Shown here one piece after another: positions 35,125 through 44,424 of a stretch of 64,000 nucleotides of DNA. This DNA comes from Viridibacterium sp035456105. GTDB lineage: Bacteria; Pseudomonadota; Gammaproteobacteria; Burkholderiales; Rhodocyclaceae. How positions within the stretch are numbered: position 1 is the first letter of the stretch; every line of letters starts with the position of its first letter. The notes beneath the pieces are model-generated. The model searched no databases. It was not told the DNA's origin and was given only the letters and a program-made list of their open reading frames with translations. A program made the position numbers and the translations under genes. The DNA is taken from positions 62,001 through 126,000 of the forward strand of contig DATIDV010000043.1 in the NCBI GenBank assembly GCA_035456105.1, read 5' to 3'.

Positions 35125-36609
35125 ATGACAAGTCCGGCCCCCTCTGCCGCCCCGCCTTCGCTGCTGATTGTCGATGACGACCCACTCATTGTTGACACCC
35201 TGCGTTATGTGCTTGAGGACGAGTTTGACCTGCTGTCGGCCAACAGTCGAAGCATGGCAATTGCAGCGGTGCGGCAACGCGGCGGACGTCTTGATCTGGC
35301 CCTGATCGACCTCGGCCTGCCACCGCTGCCAAATCGCCCCGACGAGGGCCTTACCCTGATCGGCGAACTTCTGGCGCACGACCCACAGTGCAAGATCATC
35401 GTCCTGTCGGGACAGAATGAAGAAGCCCACGCACGTCACGCACGCACCCTTGGCGCGCTCGAGTTCGTCGCCAAGCCGACGCAACCGGCCCCCCTGCGCG
35501 CAGCGCTACAACGCGCCCTGCAACTACGCCGTCAGGAACTGAGTGTCGTCTCGGAAAGCCAGGCGCTAGAACGCATCGTAGGAGAAAGCGCCATCATTCT
35601 TGCAGCGCGCGCTCAGCTGCAGCGTTTTGCCAGTTCGCATTTCCCGGTACTGATCGAAGGTGAATCCGGCGTCGGCAAGGAAGTCGCAGCCCAAGCTCTG
35701 CATGAATTGTCAGGCGCCCATCAACGCTTCGTCGCCCTCAACTGTGCGGCGATATCTCCAGGCTTGATAGAAGCCACCCTCTTTGGCCACACCCGCGGCG
35801 CCTTCACCGGCGCGCAGGCGGCTCAACCCGGCTATTTCGAGGAGGCGGCCGACGGGACCTTGTTTCTGGATGAAATCGGCGAGCTGCCACTGGACCTGCA
35901 ACCCAAGCTATTGCGTGTTCTGGAAAACGGCGAGTACCAACGCGTGGGTGAAACGCAGAAACGCATCGTGCGGGCACGCATCATTGCAGCAACGAATCGC
36001 AACCTGCTGCAGGAAGTGCGCGCCGGCAGATTCCGCGCCGACCTTTTCCACCGCCTCAGCGTGCTGCGGGTCCGCATGCCGGCCTTGCGCCAGACCGGCG
36101 ATGACCGACTGGTGCTGCTTGATCATTACATGCGCATCTTCAGCAAGCAGATGGGCCTGCAACCATTCCGCCTGACCATGGATGCATTGCAAAGCTGGCA
36201 GGCCTATGACTTTCCTGGGAACGTACGCGAATTACGCAACATCATCATCCGCCTGTTGGTGCGGCACGCAGGACAAGCTGTAGGCCGTGAAGAACTCGAA
36301 GCCGAGCAGGAGGCCGACATAGCGCCCGCCATTGTTTCGTCGGCCCAAGGCGAAGCCAATCCGGCGAGCGCGACCACATCCGCGCCAGAGGCCATTTCAA
36401 GCATCGCACCCGGCGGCGTCGATTTGCCAGCCGTACTGCGCCGTGTGGAACGCGACTACATTGCGACAGCTCTGCAACAGGCGCACGGCAACATGAGCCA
36501 AGCGGCGCGCCTGCTGGGCATCAATCGTTCAACGCTTTACAACCGCATGGAAACGCTCGCGCGACACGGCGAAGATTTCGGCAACACCGAACCGCAAGGC
36601 AGCCAATGA
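35125..36609 (+). CDS. Sigma-54-dependent response regulator, PrsR-like (PEP-CTERM-box regulator)
   Basis: 494 residues. Receiver domain (about 12-130) with the acidic pair in IVDDDP, phospho-acceptor Asp62 in IDLGLPPLPNRPDEG and Lys117; the long LGLPP...EGL loop is typical of PrsR regulators. The AAA+ domain (about 150-385) has Walker A GESGVGKE (179-186), the sigma-54 contact loop GAFTGA (225-230) and Walker B TLFLDE. A Fis-type HTH (about 466-488, MSQAARLLGINRSTLYNRM) ends the protein. It should activate RpoN promoters such as the candidate at 4026-4040. No kinase gene is adjacent. A GTG start at 34999 is possible but 35125 fits family length. Confidence 0.85.
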   Translation: MTSPAPSAAPPSLLIVDDDPLIVDTLRYVLEDEFDLLSANSRSMAIAAVRQRGGRLDLALIDLGLPPLPNRPDEGLTLIGELLAHDPQCKIIVLSGQNEEAHARHARTLGALEFVAKPTQPAPLRAALQRALQLRRQELSVVSESQALERIVGESAIILAARAQLQRFASSHFPVLIEGESGVGKEVAAQALHELSGAHQRFVALNCAAISPGLIEATLFGHTRGAFTGAQAAQPGYFEEAADGTLFLDEIGELPLDLQPKLLRVLENGEYQRVGETQKRIVRARIIAATNRNLLQEVRAGRFRADLFHRLSVLRVRMPALRQTGDDRLVLLDHYMRIFSKQMGLQPFRLTMDALQSWQAYDFPGNVRELRNIIIRLLVRHAGQAVGREELEAEQEADIAPAIVSSAQGEANPASATTSAPEAISSIAPGGVDLPAVLRRVERDYIATALQQAHGNMSQAARLLGINRSTLYNRMETLARHGEDFGNTEPQGSQ

Positions 36610-38006
36610 CCGCGATGTACCTCGACCACTTCGGACTCTCCGAGCCCCCCTTCCGGATCACGCCGCAGACTGCCTGGTTCTTCACCGGCGCCCAGCGAGG
36701 CGCGCTGCTTGATGCCTTGCTCTACGCCATCTCGCATGACGAAGGCATCATCAAGATCAGTGGCGAGGTTGGCGTCGGCAAGACCATGCTGTGCCGCATG
36801 CTGCTCGAGCGGCTACCCGCGGATGCGCAAGTCATCTACATTGCCAATCCCAGTCTGTCACCAGAAGCCCTGCTACAAACCGTTGCGCTCGAGCTCGGCA
36901 TTCGCGACGCTAATCCACTGAACATCTTGCGGCAGATCGAAGAAGCGCTCATCGAGCGTTATTCGGAAGGCCGGCGGGTCGTGACCATCATTGACGAAGC
37001 GCACGCCATGCCGCAGGAGTCACTCGAACAAGTGCGCCTGCTGTCCAATCTCGAAAGCGCTAATCGCAAGCTGCTGCAGATAGTTCTCTTCGGCCAGACA
37101 GAGCTGGATGAATTGCTGGCATTGCGTGAAATGCGCTCCTTGCACGACCGAATCACCCAGCATTTCACGCTCACACCAATGTCCGAAACCGAGGTGGCTG
37201 CCTATGTGCATCACCGGCTGGACGCCGCAGGCTACCGCGGCCCGGACCTGTTAAACAGGCAGGCGATTCGCCTGGTCACGCTCGCGTCGAGAGGGCTCAC
37301 CCGGCGTATCAACATTCTTGCGGACAAGACGCTGATGGCGGCATTTGCCTCTGGCACACGCAACATCTCACCGCGCCATGTGCGACAAGCCGCCACCGAT
37401 GCGCGCTACAGCCTGCCACCAGCAAAGCGCTTCGGCGCACCCGCCCTTATCGGCATCGGTGTCGCCAGTGGCATCGCGGGCACCATGATGATCGGCATGC
37501 ACGTGCTGAGACAGGACAAGGCGCCAGCATCAGTCATGGCCGCGCCAGCAAGCACGGCAGTCCCTAGCGAAACATCGACAACCGCTCCAGCGACGCCTGC
37601 GACATCCGCCCCGGTAGCAACACCTTCTGCCACCGTCGTAGCCCCCACGCCTGCCCCAGCCAGAACGCAAAGCGCTACGACAGGACTGGGGCCCGTTGCG
37701 GCGGGCCTGCTTGAAGAATCGCGCCCGCACATCGCGCAATCTTCGCCCGCCAGCTACTTCGTACAGATCCAGCACGTCTCCGCCAACGACGCTCCGTCGC
37801 TGGAAGCCTTCCTGCAACGCGCACGCGCGTCACTAGACCCGACACAGCTCAGGCTGTACCAGGCAACGATAGACGGGCGGATTCGCTATGGAGTGATCTT
37901 CGGGGACTATGCCAGCGCCAAGGAAGCAACAGCGGCAATTGCAAGAATGCCGAACTGGATACGCGCGCTAGGTGTCTATCCGCGCCAGTACAGCGCGCTA
38001 CGGTAA
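36606..38006 (+). CDS. ExeA/MshM-like AAA ATPase with membrane span and SPOR-like C-terminus
   Basis: 466 residues. Begins MYLDHFGLSEPPFRITP, typical of ExeA/GspA and MshM, with Walker A GEVGVGKT (53-60) and a Walker B segment TIIDEAHAMP. A membrane span (about 279-300) follows, then an Ala/Pro/Thr-rich linker and a C-terminal region (about 378-466) resembling a SPOR peptidoglycan-binding domain (SYFVQIQHVS, YGVIFGDYASAKEATAAIARMP). The layout recalls GspA or DamX, which act on the cell wall during assembly of envelope machines. It overlaps the PrsR-like gene by 4 bases, so the two are coexpressed. Confidence 0.82.
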   Translation: MTAMYLDHFGLSEPPFRITPQTAWFFTGAQRGALLDALLYAISHDEGIIKISGEVGVGKTMLCRMLLERLPADAQVIYIANPSLSPEALLQTVALELGIRDANPLNILRQIEEALIERYSEGRRVVTIIDEAHAMPQESLEQVRLLSNLESANRKLLQIVLFGQTELDELLALREMRSLHDRITQHFTLTPMSETEVAAYVHHRLDAAGYRGPDLLNRQAIRLVTLASRGLTRRINILADKTLMAAFASGTRNISPRHVRQAATDARYSLPPAKRFGAPALIGIGVASGIAGTMMIGMHVLRQDKAPASVMAAPASTAVPSETSTTAPATPATSAPVATPSATVVAPTPAPARTQSATTGLGPVAAGLLEESRPHIAQSSPASYFVQIQHVSANDAPSLEAFLQRARASLDPTQLRLYQATIDGRIRYGVIFGDYASAKEATAAIARMPNWIRALGVYPRQYSALR

Positions 38007-38040
38007 GGCAGTCTGGATAAAAACTGAACTACAAAGGGAA

Positions 38041-38622
38041 TCAGGGCTTGATGTCGGCCGTGATTTCGGCAGGCGTCAGCGCAGCCGCCTGTGCTTCGGG
38101 CGCCAAGCGGCGACCGCCATCGAAGCGCTTGGCCCAATAAGAAGTATCCATGCTCTCGACACGCACCACACCACCAGTCGACGGCGCATGCAGAAAGCGG
38201 TTTTCGCCGACGTAAATGCCTACATGAGAGAAAGCACGACGCATGGTGTTGAAGAACACCAGATCACCAGGCTTGAGCTCTTCCTTATTGACGCGATTAC
38301 CCAGCTTGGCCATCTCGGCCGCAGTGCGCGGCAGATTCAGACCCAGAGCATCGCCGAAGACCTTCTTGACCAGTCCACTGCAATCAAAACCGCCGTCACT
38401 CAAACTATCGCCACCATGCACATAGCGGATACCAAGAAGGGAAAAGCTCTTGTCGAACAGCGACTCGATACCGCTCTTGGTGGCCGAGTACACATCCTGG
38501 GCACTCAGCGCGTAACGCTGCATCTTCGAGGGCTGCGGTGTCTGCGTGCTCGGCTCCTCAGCGCTGAAGGCACTGAAAGGGATACCGCACAGGCACACGA
38601 CAAGTAGGGTCTTTCGTAGCAT
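38041..38622 (-). CDS. NlpC/P60 family cell-wall hydrolase
   Basis: 193 residues; signal peptide 1-20 (CLCGIPFSAFSA). The NlpC/P60 domain has the catalytic Cys81 in FDCSGLV, His133 in FSHVGIYVG and the polar residue His145. Such enzymes cut peptide bonds in peptidoglycan stems. The start at 38622 is chosen because the signal peptide begins there; the longer frame upstream is Arg-rich and unlikely. Confidence 0.92.
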   Translation of the reverse strand: MLRKTLLVVCLCGIPFSAFSAEEPSTQTPQPSKMQRYALSAQDVYSATKSGIESLFDKSFSLLGIRYVHGGDSLSDGGFDCSGLVKKVFGDALGLNLPRTAAEMAKLGNRVNKEELKPGDLVFFNTMRRAFSHVGIYVGENRFLHAPSTGGVVRVESMDTSYWAKRFDGGRRLAPEAQAAALTPAEITADIKP

Positions 38623-38782
38623 GGGCTGGACTATAGCCGTCTCGTTCCTGACGGTAAACCCTGAACGACGCGCGGCAAACCTAGAGGCAGTGCGGCTGCA
38701 CAAGATTGCGCAGCGCACCGCTCGTCAGGTCGATAAGAGATCTTGTCAGCCTCGCTTCAAATTCTGGGGACTACAGAACCCG

Positions 38783-40207
38783 CTACAAGACATCTGCCGC
38801 GTGGTCCGCCAGACGTGACCTTTCGCCCCGCTGCAGGGTCACATGACCACCATGTGGCCAGCCCTTGAAGCGGTCGACCACATAAGTCAGGCCCGAACTG
38901 CCCTCGGTGAGATAAGGCGTATCGATCTGGGCGATATTGCCCAGACAGATCACCTTGGTACCTGGGCCAGCACGCGTGATCAGCGTGCGCATCTGCTTCG
39001 GCGTCAGGTTTTGCGCTTCGTCAATAATGAGGAACTTGTTGATGAAGGTACGACCGCGCATGAAGTTCAGTGATTTGACCTTGATGCGCGTACGGATCAG
39101 GTCACGCGTTGCCGCACGACCCCATTCGCCACCATAACCACCCCCCTCTTCCGCGCCGCCATTGAGCACATCGAGATTGTCCTCGAGTGCCCCCATCCAT
39201 GGCGCCATCTTTTCCTCTTCAGTACCGGGCAGAAAACCGATGTCTTCGCCCATCGGCACCGTGACGCGGGTCATGATGATTTCCGAGTACCGCTTGGTTT
39301 CGAGCACCTGCGTCAGACCTGCCGCCAGCGTCAGCAAGGTCTTGCCGGTACCGGCCTGACCGAGCAAGGAGACAAAGTCGATCTCCGGATTCATCAGCAG
39401 ATTCATTGCAAAATTCTGTTCGCGATTCCGTGCGCAGATGCCCCACACGTTGTTCTTCTGATGACCGTAATCGATCAGCGTCTCGATGATGGTAGTCGGG
39501 CCGTTGCGCTGCTTGACGATGGCGTGCAGGGGCTTTTCACCATCCTGATACACCAGCTCGTTCACATACATATCGGCGGAAAGCGGACCCTTGACCTTGA
39601 AGTAGGTGCGGCCGTTTTCCTTCCAGGATTCCATTTCCTTGCCATGGGTTTCCCAGAAGTCCGGCGGCAATTCGCGCATGCCGCTGTAGAGCAGATCGGC
39701 GTCTTCAAGAACCTTATCGTTGAAGTAGTCCTGCGACTGCAGACCCAGCGCACGCGCCTTGATGCGCATATTGATGTCTTTCGACACCAGGATCACATCG
39801 CGTCCCGGAAAGTGCTGACTCAGATACATGACAACGGCCAGTATCTGGTTGTCGGCCTTGGCGGTCGGTACGCCAGCCGGCAAGGTCGCATCGATGACTT
39901 CGGTCTGCAGGAACAGGCGCCCAGTGGCCAGTTCGCTGGACGGCCCGGTCAGCGAGATGCCTTCGCCGATGTCGCCAGCGTGCGAGCGGACGATATCGTC
40001 CATGGTGCGACTGGCCTGACGGGCGTTGCGCGCCACTTCAGTCATGCCCTTCTTGTTGTTGTCGAGCTCTTCGAGGGTCATGATCGGCACGTAGATATCG
40101 TGCTCCTCGAAGCGATACAGACTGACCGGATCGTGCATGAGCACGTTGGTGTCGAGTACGAACAGCTTGGTGTTCGTTTCAGATCTGGGTGTGCGCTTGG
40201 TGGCCAT
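38783..40207 (-). CDS. PIN-PhoH fusion protein
   Basis: 474 residues. PIN RNase domain (1-145) with the acidic site LDTNVLMHD (Asp19) and SKDINMRIKA. A linker is followed by the PhoH ATPase domain with Walker A GQAGTGKT (283-290) and IDEAQNLTPKQMRTLITRAG. PIN-PhoH (PhoH2/YlaK type) proteins are RNA helicase-ribonucleases. Next upstream gene is bcp. Confidence 0.95.
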   Translation of the reverse strand: MATKRTPRSETNTKLFVLDTNVLMHDPVSLYRFEEHDIYVPIMTLEELDNNKKGMTEVARNARQASRTMDDIVRSHAGDIGEGISLTGPSSELATGRLFLQTEVIDATLPAGVPTAKADNQILAVVMYLSQHFPGRDVILVSKDINMRIKARALGLQSQDYFNDKVLEDADLLYSGMRELPPDFWETHGKEMESWKENGRTYFKVKGPLSADMYVNELVYQDGEKPLHAIVKQRNGPTTIIETLIDYGHQKNNVWGICARNREQNFAMNLLMNPEIDFVSLLGQAGTGKTLLTLAAGLTQVLETKRYSEIIMTRVTVPMGEDIGFLPGTEEEKMAPWMGALEDNLDVLNGGAEEGGGYGGEWGRAATRDLIRTRIKVKSLNFMRGRTFINKFLIIDEAQNLTPKQMRTLITRAGPGTKVICLGNIAQIDTPYLTEGSSGLTYVVDRFKGWPHGGHVTLQRGERSRLADHAADVL

Positions 40208-40304
40208 ATTCTCGTATGTGTCTCAAAAAGGTCCCGGGATCAGACCATTTGGAAAAGCGGGCGGCTCTGGGTTTCCCCTTGGCCCGCGCGGCAGGACACA
40301 GCGC

Positions 40305-40760
40305 TTAAAGGGTCTTCACGAAGTCGAGCACCTCCCGGGCATGACCGTCCACTTTCACGCCGCGCCACTCGCGTGCCAGCTTTCCGGTCTTGTCGATTAC
40401 GAACGTGCTGCGCTCGATGCCCAGCACCTGCTTGCCATACATGTTTTTCATCTTGATGACGCCAAATAGCTTGCACAGCGCTTCATCCGCATCCGAGAGC
40501 AACTCGAAAGGCATGCACAGCTTGGCCTTGAAATTCTCATGTGACTTGAGGCTGTCACGCGATACACCGTAGATCACGGCGTCAGCCTTGTCGAAATCAG
40601 CGTTGAGCGCGGTGAAATCCTCGCCTTCAGTGGTGCAGCCGGGAGTGTTGCCCTTGGGATAGAAGTACAGGACGATGATTTTGCCCTTGAGGCCTGACAG
40701 AGATACGGTCTGACCGCTGGTCGCGGACACACTGAACTCGGGTACGGGCTTGCCTAACAT
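40305..40760 (-). CDS. bcp: Thiol peroxidase Bcp (PrxQ)
   Basis: 151 residues. Peroxidatic Cys42 in TPGCTTEG; the +5 position is Glu47, not Cys, so a resolving cysteine would be Cys82 or Cys96. Reduces hydroperoxides in the cytoplasm using thioredoxin. It lies upstream of the PIN-PhoH gene with a 97-base gap. Compare the cysteine-less relative at 6196-6786. Confidence 0.95.
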   Translation of the reverse strand: MLGKPVPEFSVSATSGQTVSLSGLKGKIIVLYFYPKGNTPGCTTEGEDFTALNADFDKADAVIYGVSRDSLKSHENFKAKLCMPFELLSDADEALCKLFGVIKMKNMYGKQVLGIERSTFVIDKTGKLAREWRGVKVDGHAREVLDFVKTL

Positions 40761-40872
40761 GCACAGCCTCCTTCGTATGATTTAAGGTCAGCCTAAACAC
40801 ATTCCGTAACGGCCGCAACCGTGCCCTGTGCTGGCATACTGGACGTCCCGCCCCGTCCTCCGCAGCTCCACC

Positions 40873-41244
40873 TCAATCGAGCATCAGCGCAGCAGCCACC
40901 TCCCGGCCCTCGGCCGCGAGAATGTTGTAAGTACGGCAGGCCGAGCCTGTATCCATGATTTCAAAACCGATGCCGGCATCGATCAATGGTCGCAACAAGG
41001 CTGGCTTCGGAAACCGCTGACGCGCTCCCGTCCCGACGATCACCAACGCTGGTGCCAAGTCGCGAATCTGCGCGAAATCCGCCTCGCTCAAGGCATCGAA
41101 ACCGTTCGCCGCCCATGGCGCCACCTCATGCCCCGGCATGACCAGCAGGCTTGCCTCGTGGCGTTCGCGGTTGATCGCGACATGACTGGCGTCGTAGCTC
41201 GTGACCAATAGCAGGCCTTCAACATCGTCGCGGTAGAGCTTCAT
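40873..41244 (-). CDS. Mth938-like domain (DUF498) protein
   Basis: 123 residues, matching the Mth938/NDUFAF3-like fold: begins MKLYRDDVEGLLLVTSY, and has LVIVGTGARQRFP and GIGFEIMDTGSACRTYNILAAEGREVAAAL. Bacterial members have no settled function. An ATG 33 bases upstream (41277) is an alternative start; neither has a strong ribosome binding site. The gene is divergent from alaA. Confidence 0.85.
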   Translation of the reverse strand: MKLYRDDVEGLLLVTSYDASHVAINRERHEASLLVMPGHEVAPWAANGFDALSEADFAQIRDLAPALVIVGTGARQRFPKPALLRPLIDAGIGFEIMDTGSACRTYNILAAEGREVAAALMLD

Positions 41245-41372
41245 GAGCGTGTGCTTCAAGGTGGGGCTTGTTATCATAAGGGTTTTCACAACCCGGCGCC
41301 TTGCCGGGGGAGCTCCAGATGAAGCCAGTGACGACGCTGCGTGCCGCAGAACCAACTACCGAAGGACGCAAA

Positions 41373-42599
41373 GTGAAGACTGTCAGCAAGTCAGCCAAGC
41401 TGGCGAGCGTCTGCTACGACATCCGTGGTCCCGTGCTCGAGCGCGCGCGCCAGATGGAAGAAGAAGGTCAGCGCATCATGAAGCTGAACATCGGCAACGT
41501 TGCCGCGTTCGGCCTGGAACCACCTACCGAGATCGTGCAGGACATGATCCGCAACCTGCCCGATGCCGCGGGCTACACCGATTCGAAAGGCCTGTTCGCA
41601 CCGCGCAAGGCCATCGTCCATTACTGCCAGGAAAAGCACATCGCTGGCGTGACCATCGACGACGTCTATCTCGGCAATGGCGCATCCGAGCTGATCGTCA
41701 TGGCCATGAACGCCTTGCTCAACAGTGGCGACGAAGTGCTGCTGCCCGCACCGGACTACCCGCTCTACACCGGCGCGGTTGCCCTGTCCGGCGGCACGCC
41801 GGTGCACTACTTGTGCGACGAGGCCTCCGGCTGGATGCCGGACATCGCCGACATGCGCAGCAAAGTCACGCCCAACACGCGGGCGCTGGTCATCATCAAC
41901 CCGAATAACCCGACCGGCGCGCTCTACCCACGCGAGATCCTGCAACAAATTGTTGATCTGGCACGCGAGCACCAGCTCATTGTCTTTGCCGATGAAATCT
42001 ACGACAAGACACTGTACGACGACGAGACGCACACCAGCATCGCCGCGCTGGCTGACGATGTGCTGTTCCTGACCTTCAACGGCCTGTCAAAGAACTACCG
42101 CTCATGCGGCTATCGCGCTGGCTGGATGGTCGTCTCTGGCGAGAAGCGTCATGCGAAGGACTACATCGAGGGCCTCAACATGCTGGCCTCGATGCGCCTG
42201 TGCGCCAACACGCCTGGCCAGCTCGCCATCCAAACCGCGCTCGGTGGCTATCAAAGCATCAAGGACCTCGTTGCGCCCGGTGGCCGCCTGCGTCGCCAAC
42301 GCGATCTCGCGTATGAGCTGCTGACCGCCATTCCCGGCGTTACCTGCGTCAAACCAAAGGCCGCGTTGTACCTGTTTCCGCGTCTCGATCCGAAGATGTA
42401 CCCGATTGATGACGACCAGCAGTTCATTCTGGAACTGCTCGAAGCCGAGCGTGTATTGCTAGTGCAAGGCACGGGCTTCAATTGGAAAAAACCGGATCAT
42501 TTTCGCGTCGTTTTCCTGCCGCATGAAGACGACCTGCGCGAAGCCATCGCGCGCATCGCCCGCTTCCTCGAAAACTATAGAAAACGATACGGCACCTGA
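41373..42599 (+). CDS. alaA: Glutamate-pyruvate aminotransferase AlaA
   Basis: 408 residues from a GTG at 41373. Homology to E. coli AlaA starts exactly there (SKSAKLASVCYDIRGPVLERA), and AAGGA precedes it at good spacing. A longer version from ATG 41319 (GGGGGAG upstream) is possible. PLP-fold type I enzyme with NPNNPTGALY and the PLP-lysine segment FNGLSKNYRSCGYRAGW. It makes alanine from pyruvate and glutamate. First gene of the alaA-GNAT-hom-thrC block. Confidence 0.95.
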   Translation: MKTVSKSAKLASVCYDIRGPVLERARQMEEEGQRIMKLNIGNVAAFGLEPPTEIVQDMIRNLPDAAGYTDSKGLFAPRKAIVHYCQEKHIAGVTIDDVYLGNGASELIVMAMNALLNSGDEVLLPAPDYPLYTGAVALSGGTPVHYLCDEASGWMPDIADMRSKVTPNTRALVIINPNNPTGALYPREILQQIVDLAREHQLIVFADEIYDKTLYDDETHTSIAALADDVLFLTFNGLSKNYRSCGYRAGWMVVSGEKRHAKDYIEGLNMLASMRLCANTPGQLAIQTALGGYQSIKDLVAPGGRLRRQRDLAYELLTAIPGVTCVKPKAALYLFPRLDPKMYPIDDDQQFILELLEAERVLLVQGTGFNWKKPDHFRVVFLPHEDDLREAIARIARFLENYRKRYGT

Positions 42600-42603
42600 T
42601 CCC

Positions 42604-43059
42604 ATGAGCGATTGGCAACTTCTGGACATCTGCAACGACAAAGGCGAAGTACTGCATGTGAACTGGCTGGCGCGCGCGGAGACAGTCCATCGTCAGCTGC
42701 GCACGCGCCTGCCACAGGGGCAGGAGTACAGCGACAGACTGGTGCGCGCGCTACGCGCGGGTGCACGCATGACCGTAGCGCACGACGGCGAACAGGTACT
42801 CGGCGTCGCCATCTGGCGCTCTTACGAAGACACGCATGATGGCGTCAAGTTTTATATCGATGACATCGTTACCGATGAAGCGCATCGTTTGCGTGGAATC
42901 GGCAGCAGTCTGCTCTCTGCACTGGCGGACAAGGCGCGTGCATTCGGCGCCACCAACCTCGTGCTCGACGTCGGCGTACAGCGCCACGAAACCCAGCGCT
43001 TTTGCTTCCGCGAAGGCTTCTCCATCATTTCCCACAGCTTCAAGAAACCACTCGTATGA
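42604..43059 (+). CDS. GNAT family acetyltransferase
   Basis: 151 residues; the acetyl-CoA binding loop is DEAHRLRGIGSSLLSAL (about 96-112), and the C-terminal QRFCFREGFSI is typical of GNAT proteins. Substrate unknown. It starts 4 bases after alaA and its stop overlaps the hom start, so it is embedded in the amino-acid operon. Confidence 0.9.
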   Translation: MSDWQLLDICNDKGEVLHVNWLARAETVHRQLRTRLPQGQEYSDRLVRALRAGARMTVAHDGEQVLGVAIWRSYEDTHDGVKFYIDDIVTDEAHRLRGIGSSLLSALADKARAFGATNLVLDVGVQRHETQRFCFREGFSIISHSFKKPLV

Positions 43060-44366
43060 AACCCATCAACGTAGGCCTTCTCGGCATCGGCACGGTAGGC
43101 GGCGGCACCTGGACGGTGCTCGCACGCAACGCAGAAGAAATCACCCGCCGCGCAGGACGCCCGATCCGCATCACGGCCGTGGCGGAACGCAATGTCGAGC
43201 TGGCCAAACAAGTCACCGGGGGCGCCGCGCGCATCACCACCGATGCATTCGAACTGGTCAAGGATCCGGAGATCGACATCGTGGTCGAGTTGATTGGTGG
43301 CTATACGATCGCCAAGGAACTCGTGCTCGCCGCAATCGAGAACGGCAAGCATGTGGTCACGGCCAACAAGGCCCTGCTCGCCGTGCACGGCACGGAGATC
43401 TTCGCCGCAGCCCAGAAGAAAGGCGTGATGGTTGCCTTCGAAGCAGCCGTTGCGGGCGGCATCCCCATCATCAAGGCGCTGCGCGAAGGCCTGTCGGCAA
43501 ATCGCATCGAATGGATCGCCGGCATCATCAACGGTACGACGAATTTCATCCTGTCCGAGATGCGCGACAAGGGCCTGTCGTTCGGTGATGTGCTCAAGGA
43601 AGCGCAACGTCTCGGCTACGCAGAAGCGGACCCGACCTTCGACATCGAAGGTATCGACGCCGCTCACAAGGCCACCATCATGTCGGCCATCGCCTTCGGC
43701 ATTCCGGTGCAGTTCGACAAAGCGTATGTAGAAGGCATCACCAAGCTCGAAGCCCCCGACATCAAGTACGCAGAGCAACTCGGCTATCGCATCAAGCTGC
43801 TGGGCATCGCCAAGCGCCGTGCGGAAGGCATCGAGCTGCGCGTGCATCCGACGCTGATCCCGGCCAAGCGGCTTATCGCCAACGTCGAAGGTGCCATGAA
43901 CGCCGTGCTGGTCAATGGCGACGCCGTCGGCGCAACGCTCTATTACGGCAAGGGTGCCGGTGCCGAACCGACCGCCTCGGCCGTCATTGCCGATCTGATC
44001 GACGTCACGCGCCTGCATACCGCTGACCCCGGCAATCGCGTGCCGCATCTGGCCTTCCAGGCCGATCAGTTGGCTGACCTGCCCATCCTGCCAATCGAGC
44101 AGATCGAAACCGCCTACTACTTGCGCCTGTGCGTTGAAGACAAACCCGGGGTGCTGGCCGACATCACGCGCATCCTCGCCGACAACAAGATCTCCATCGA
44201 CGCCATCCTGCAGAAGGAACCCGCCGAAGGCGAATCGCAAACCGATCTGATCGTGCTGACACATCGCACCATCGAAGGTCAGGCTAACGTCGCCATCGCC
44301 AGCATCGAAGCTTTGTCGACCGTTGTTGGCAACGTCAAACGCATTCGCCTTGAAGACCTCAGCTAA
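43056..44366 (+). CDS. hom: Homoserine dehydrogenase
   Basis: 436 residues, monofunctional. NAD(P) site GLLGIGTVGGG (8-18); catalytic core with GIINGTTNFILSEM and EAQRLGYAEADPTFDIEGIDAAHK; C-terminal ACT domain (about 350-425) for feedback control by threonine. The start overlaps the GNAT stop (ATGA). Confidence 0.98.
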   Translation: MKPINVGLLGIGTVGGGTWTVLARNAEEITRRAGRPIRITAVAERNVELAKQVTGGAARITTDAFELVKDPEIDIVVELIGGYTIAKELVLAAIENGKHVVTANKALLAVHGTEIFAAAQKKGVMVAFEAAVAGGIPIIKALREGLSANRIEWIAGIINGTTNFILSEMRDKGLSFGDVLKEAQRLGYAEADPTFDIEGIDAAHKATIMSAIAFGIPVQFDKAYVEGITKLEAPDIKYAEQLGYRIKLLGIAKRRAEGIELRVHPTLIPAKRLIANVEGAMNAVLVNGDAVGATLYYGKGAGAEPTASAVIADLIDVTRLHTADPGNRVPHLAFQADQLADLPILPIEQIETAYYLRLCVEDKPGVLADITRILADNKISIDAILQKEPAEGESQTDLIVLTHRTIEGQANVAIASIEALSTVVGNVKRIRLEDLS

Positions 44367-44424
44367 TCCACGCCGAGGCATTACCCGCTGCGAGCACCGA
44401 GCCCGCAGCGGATGAAAGAAGAAT

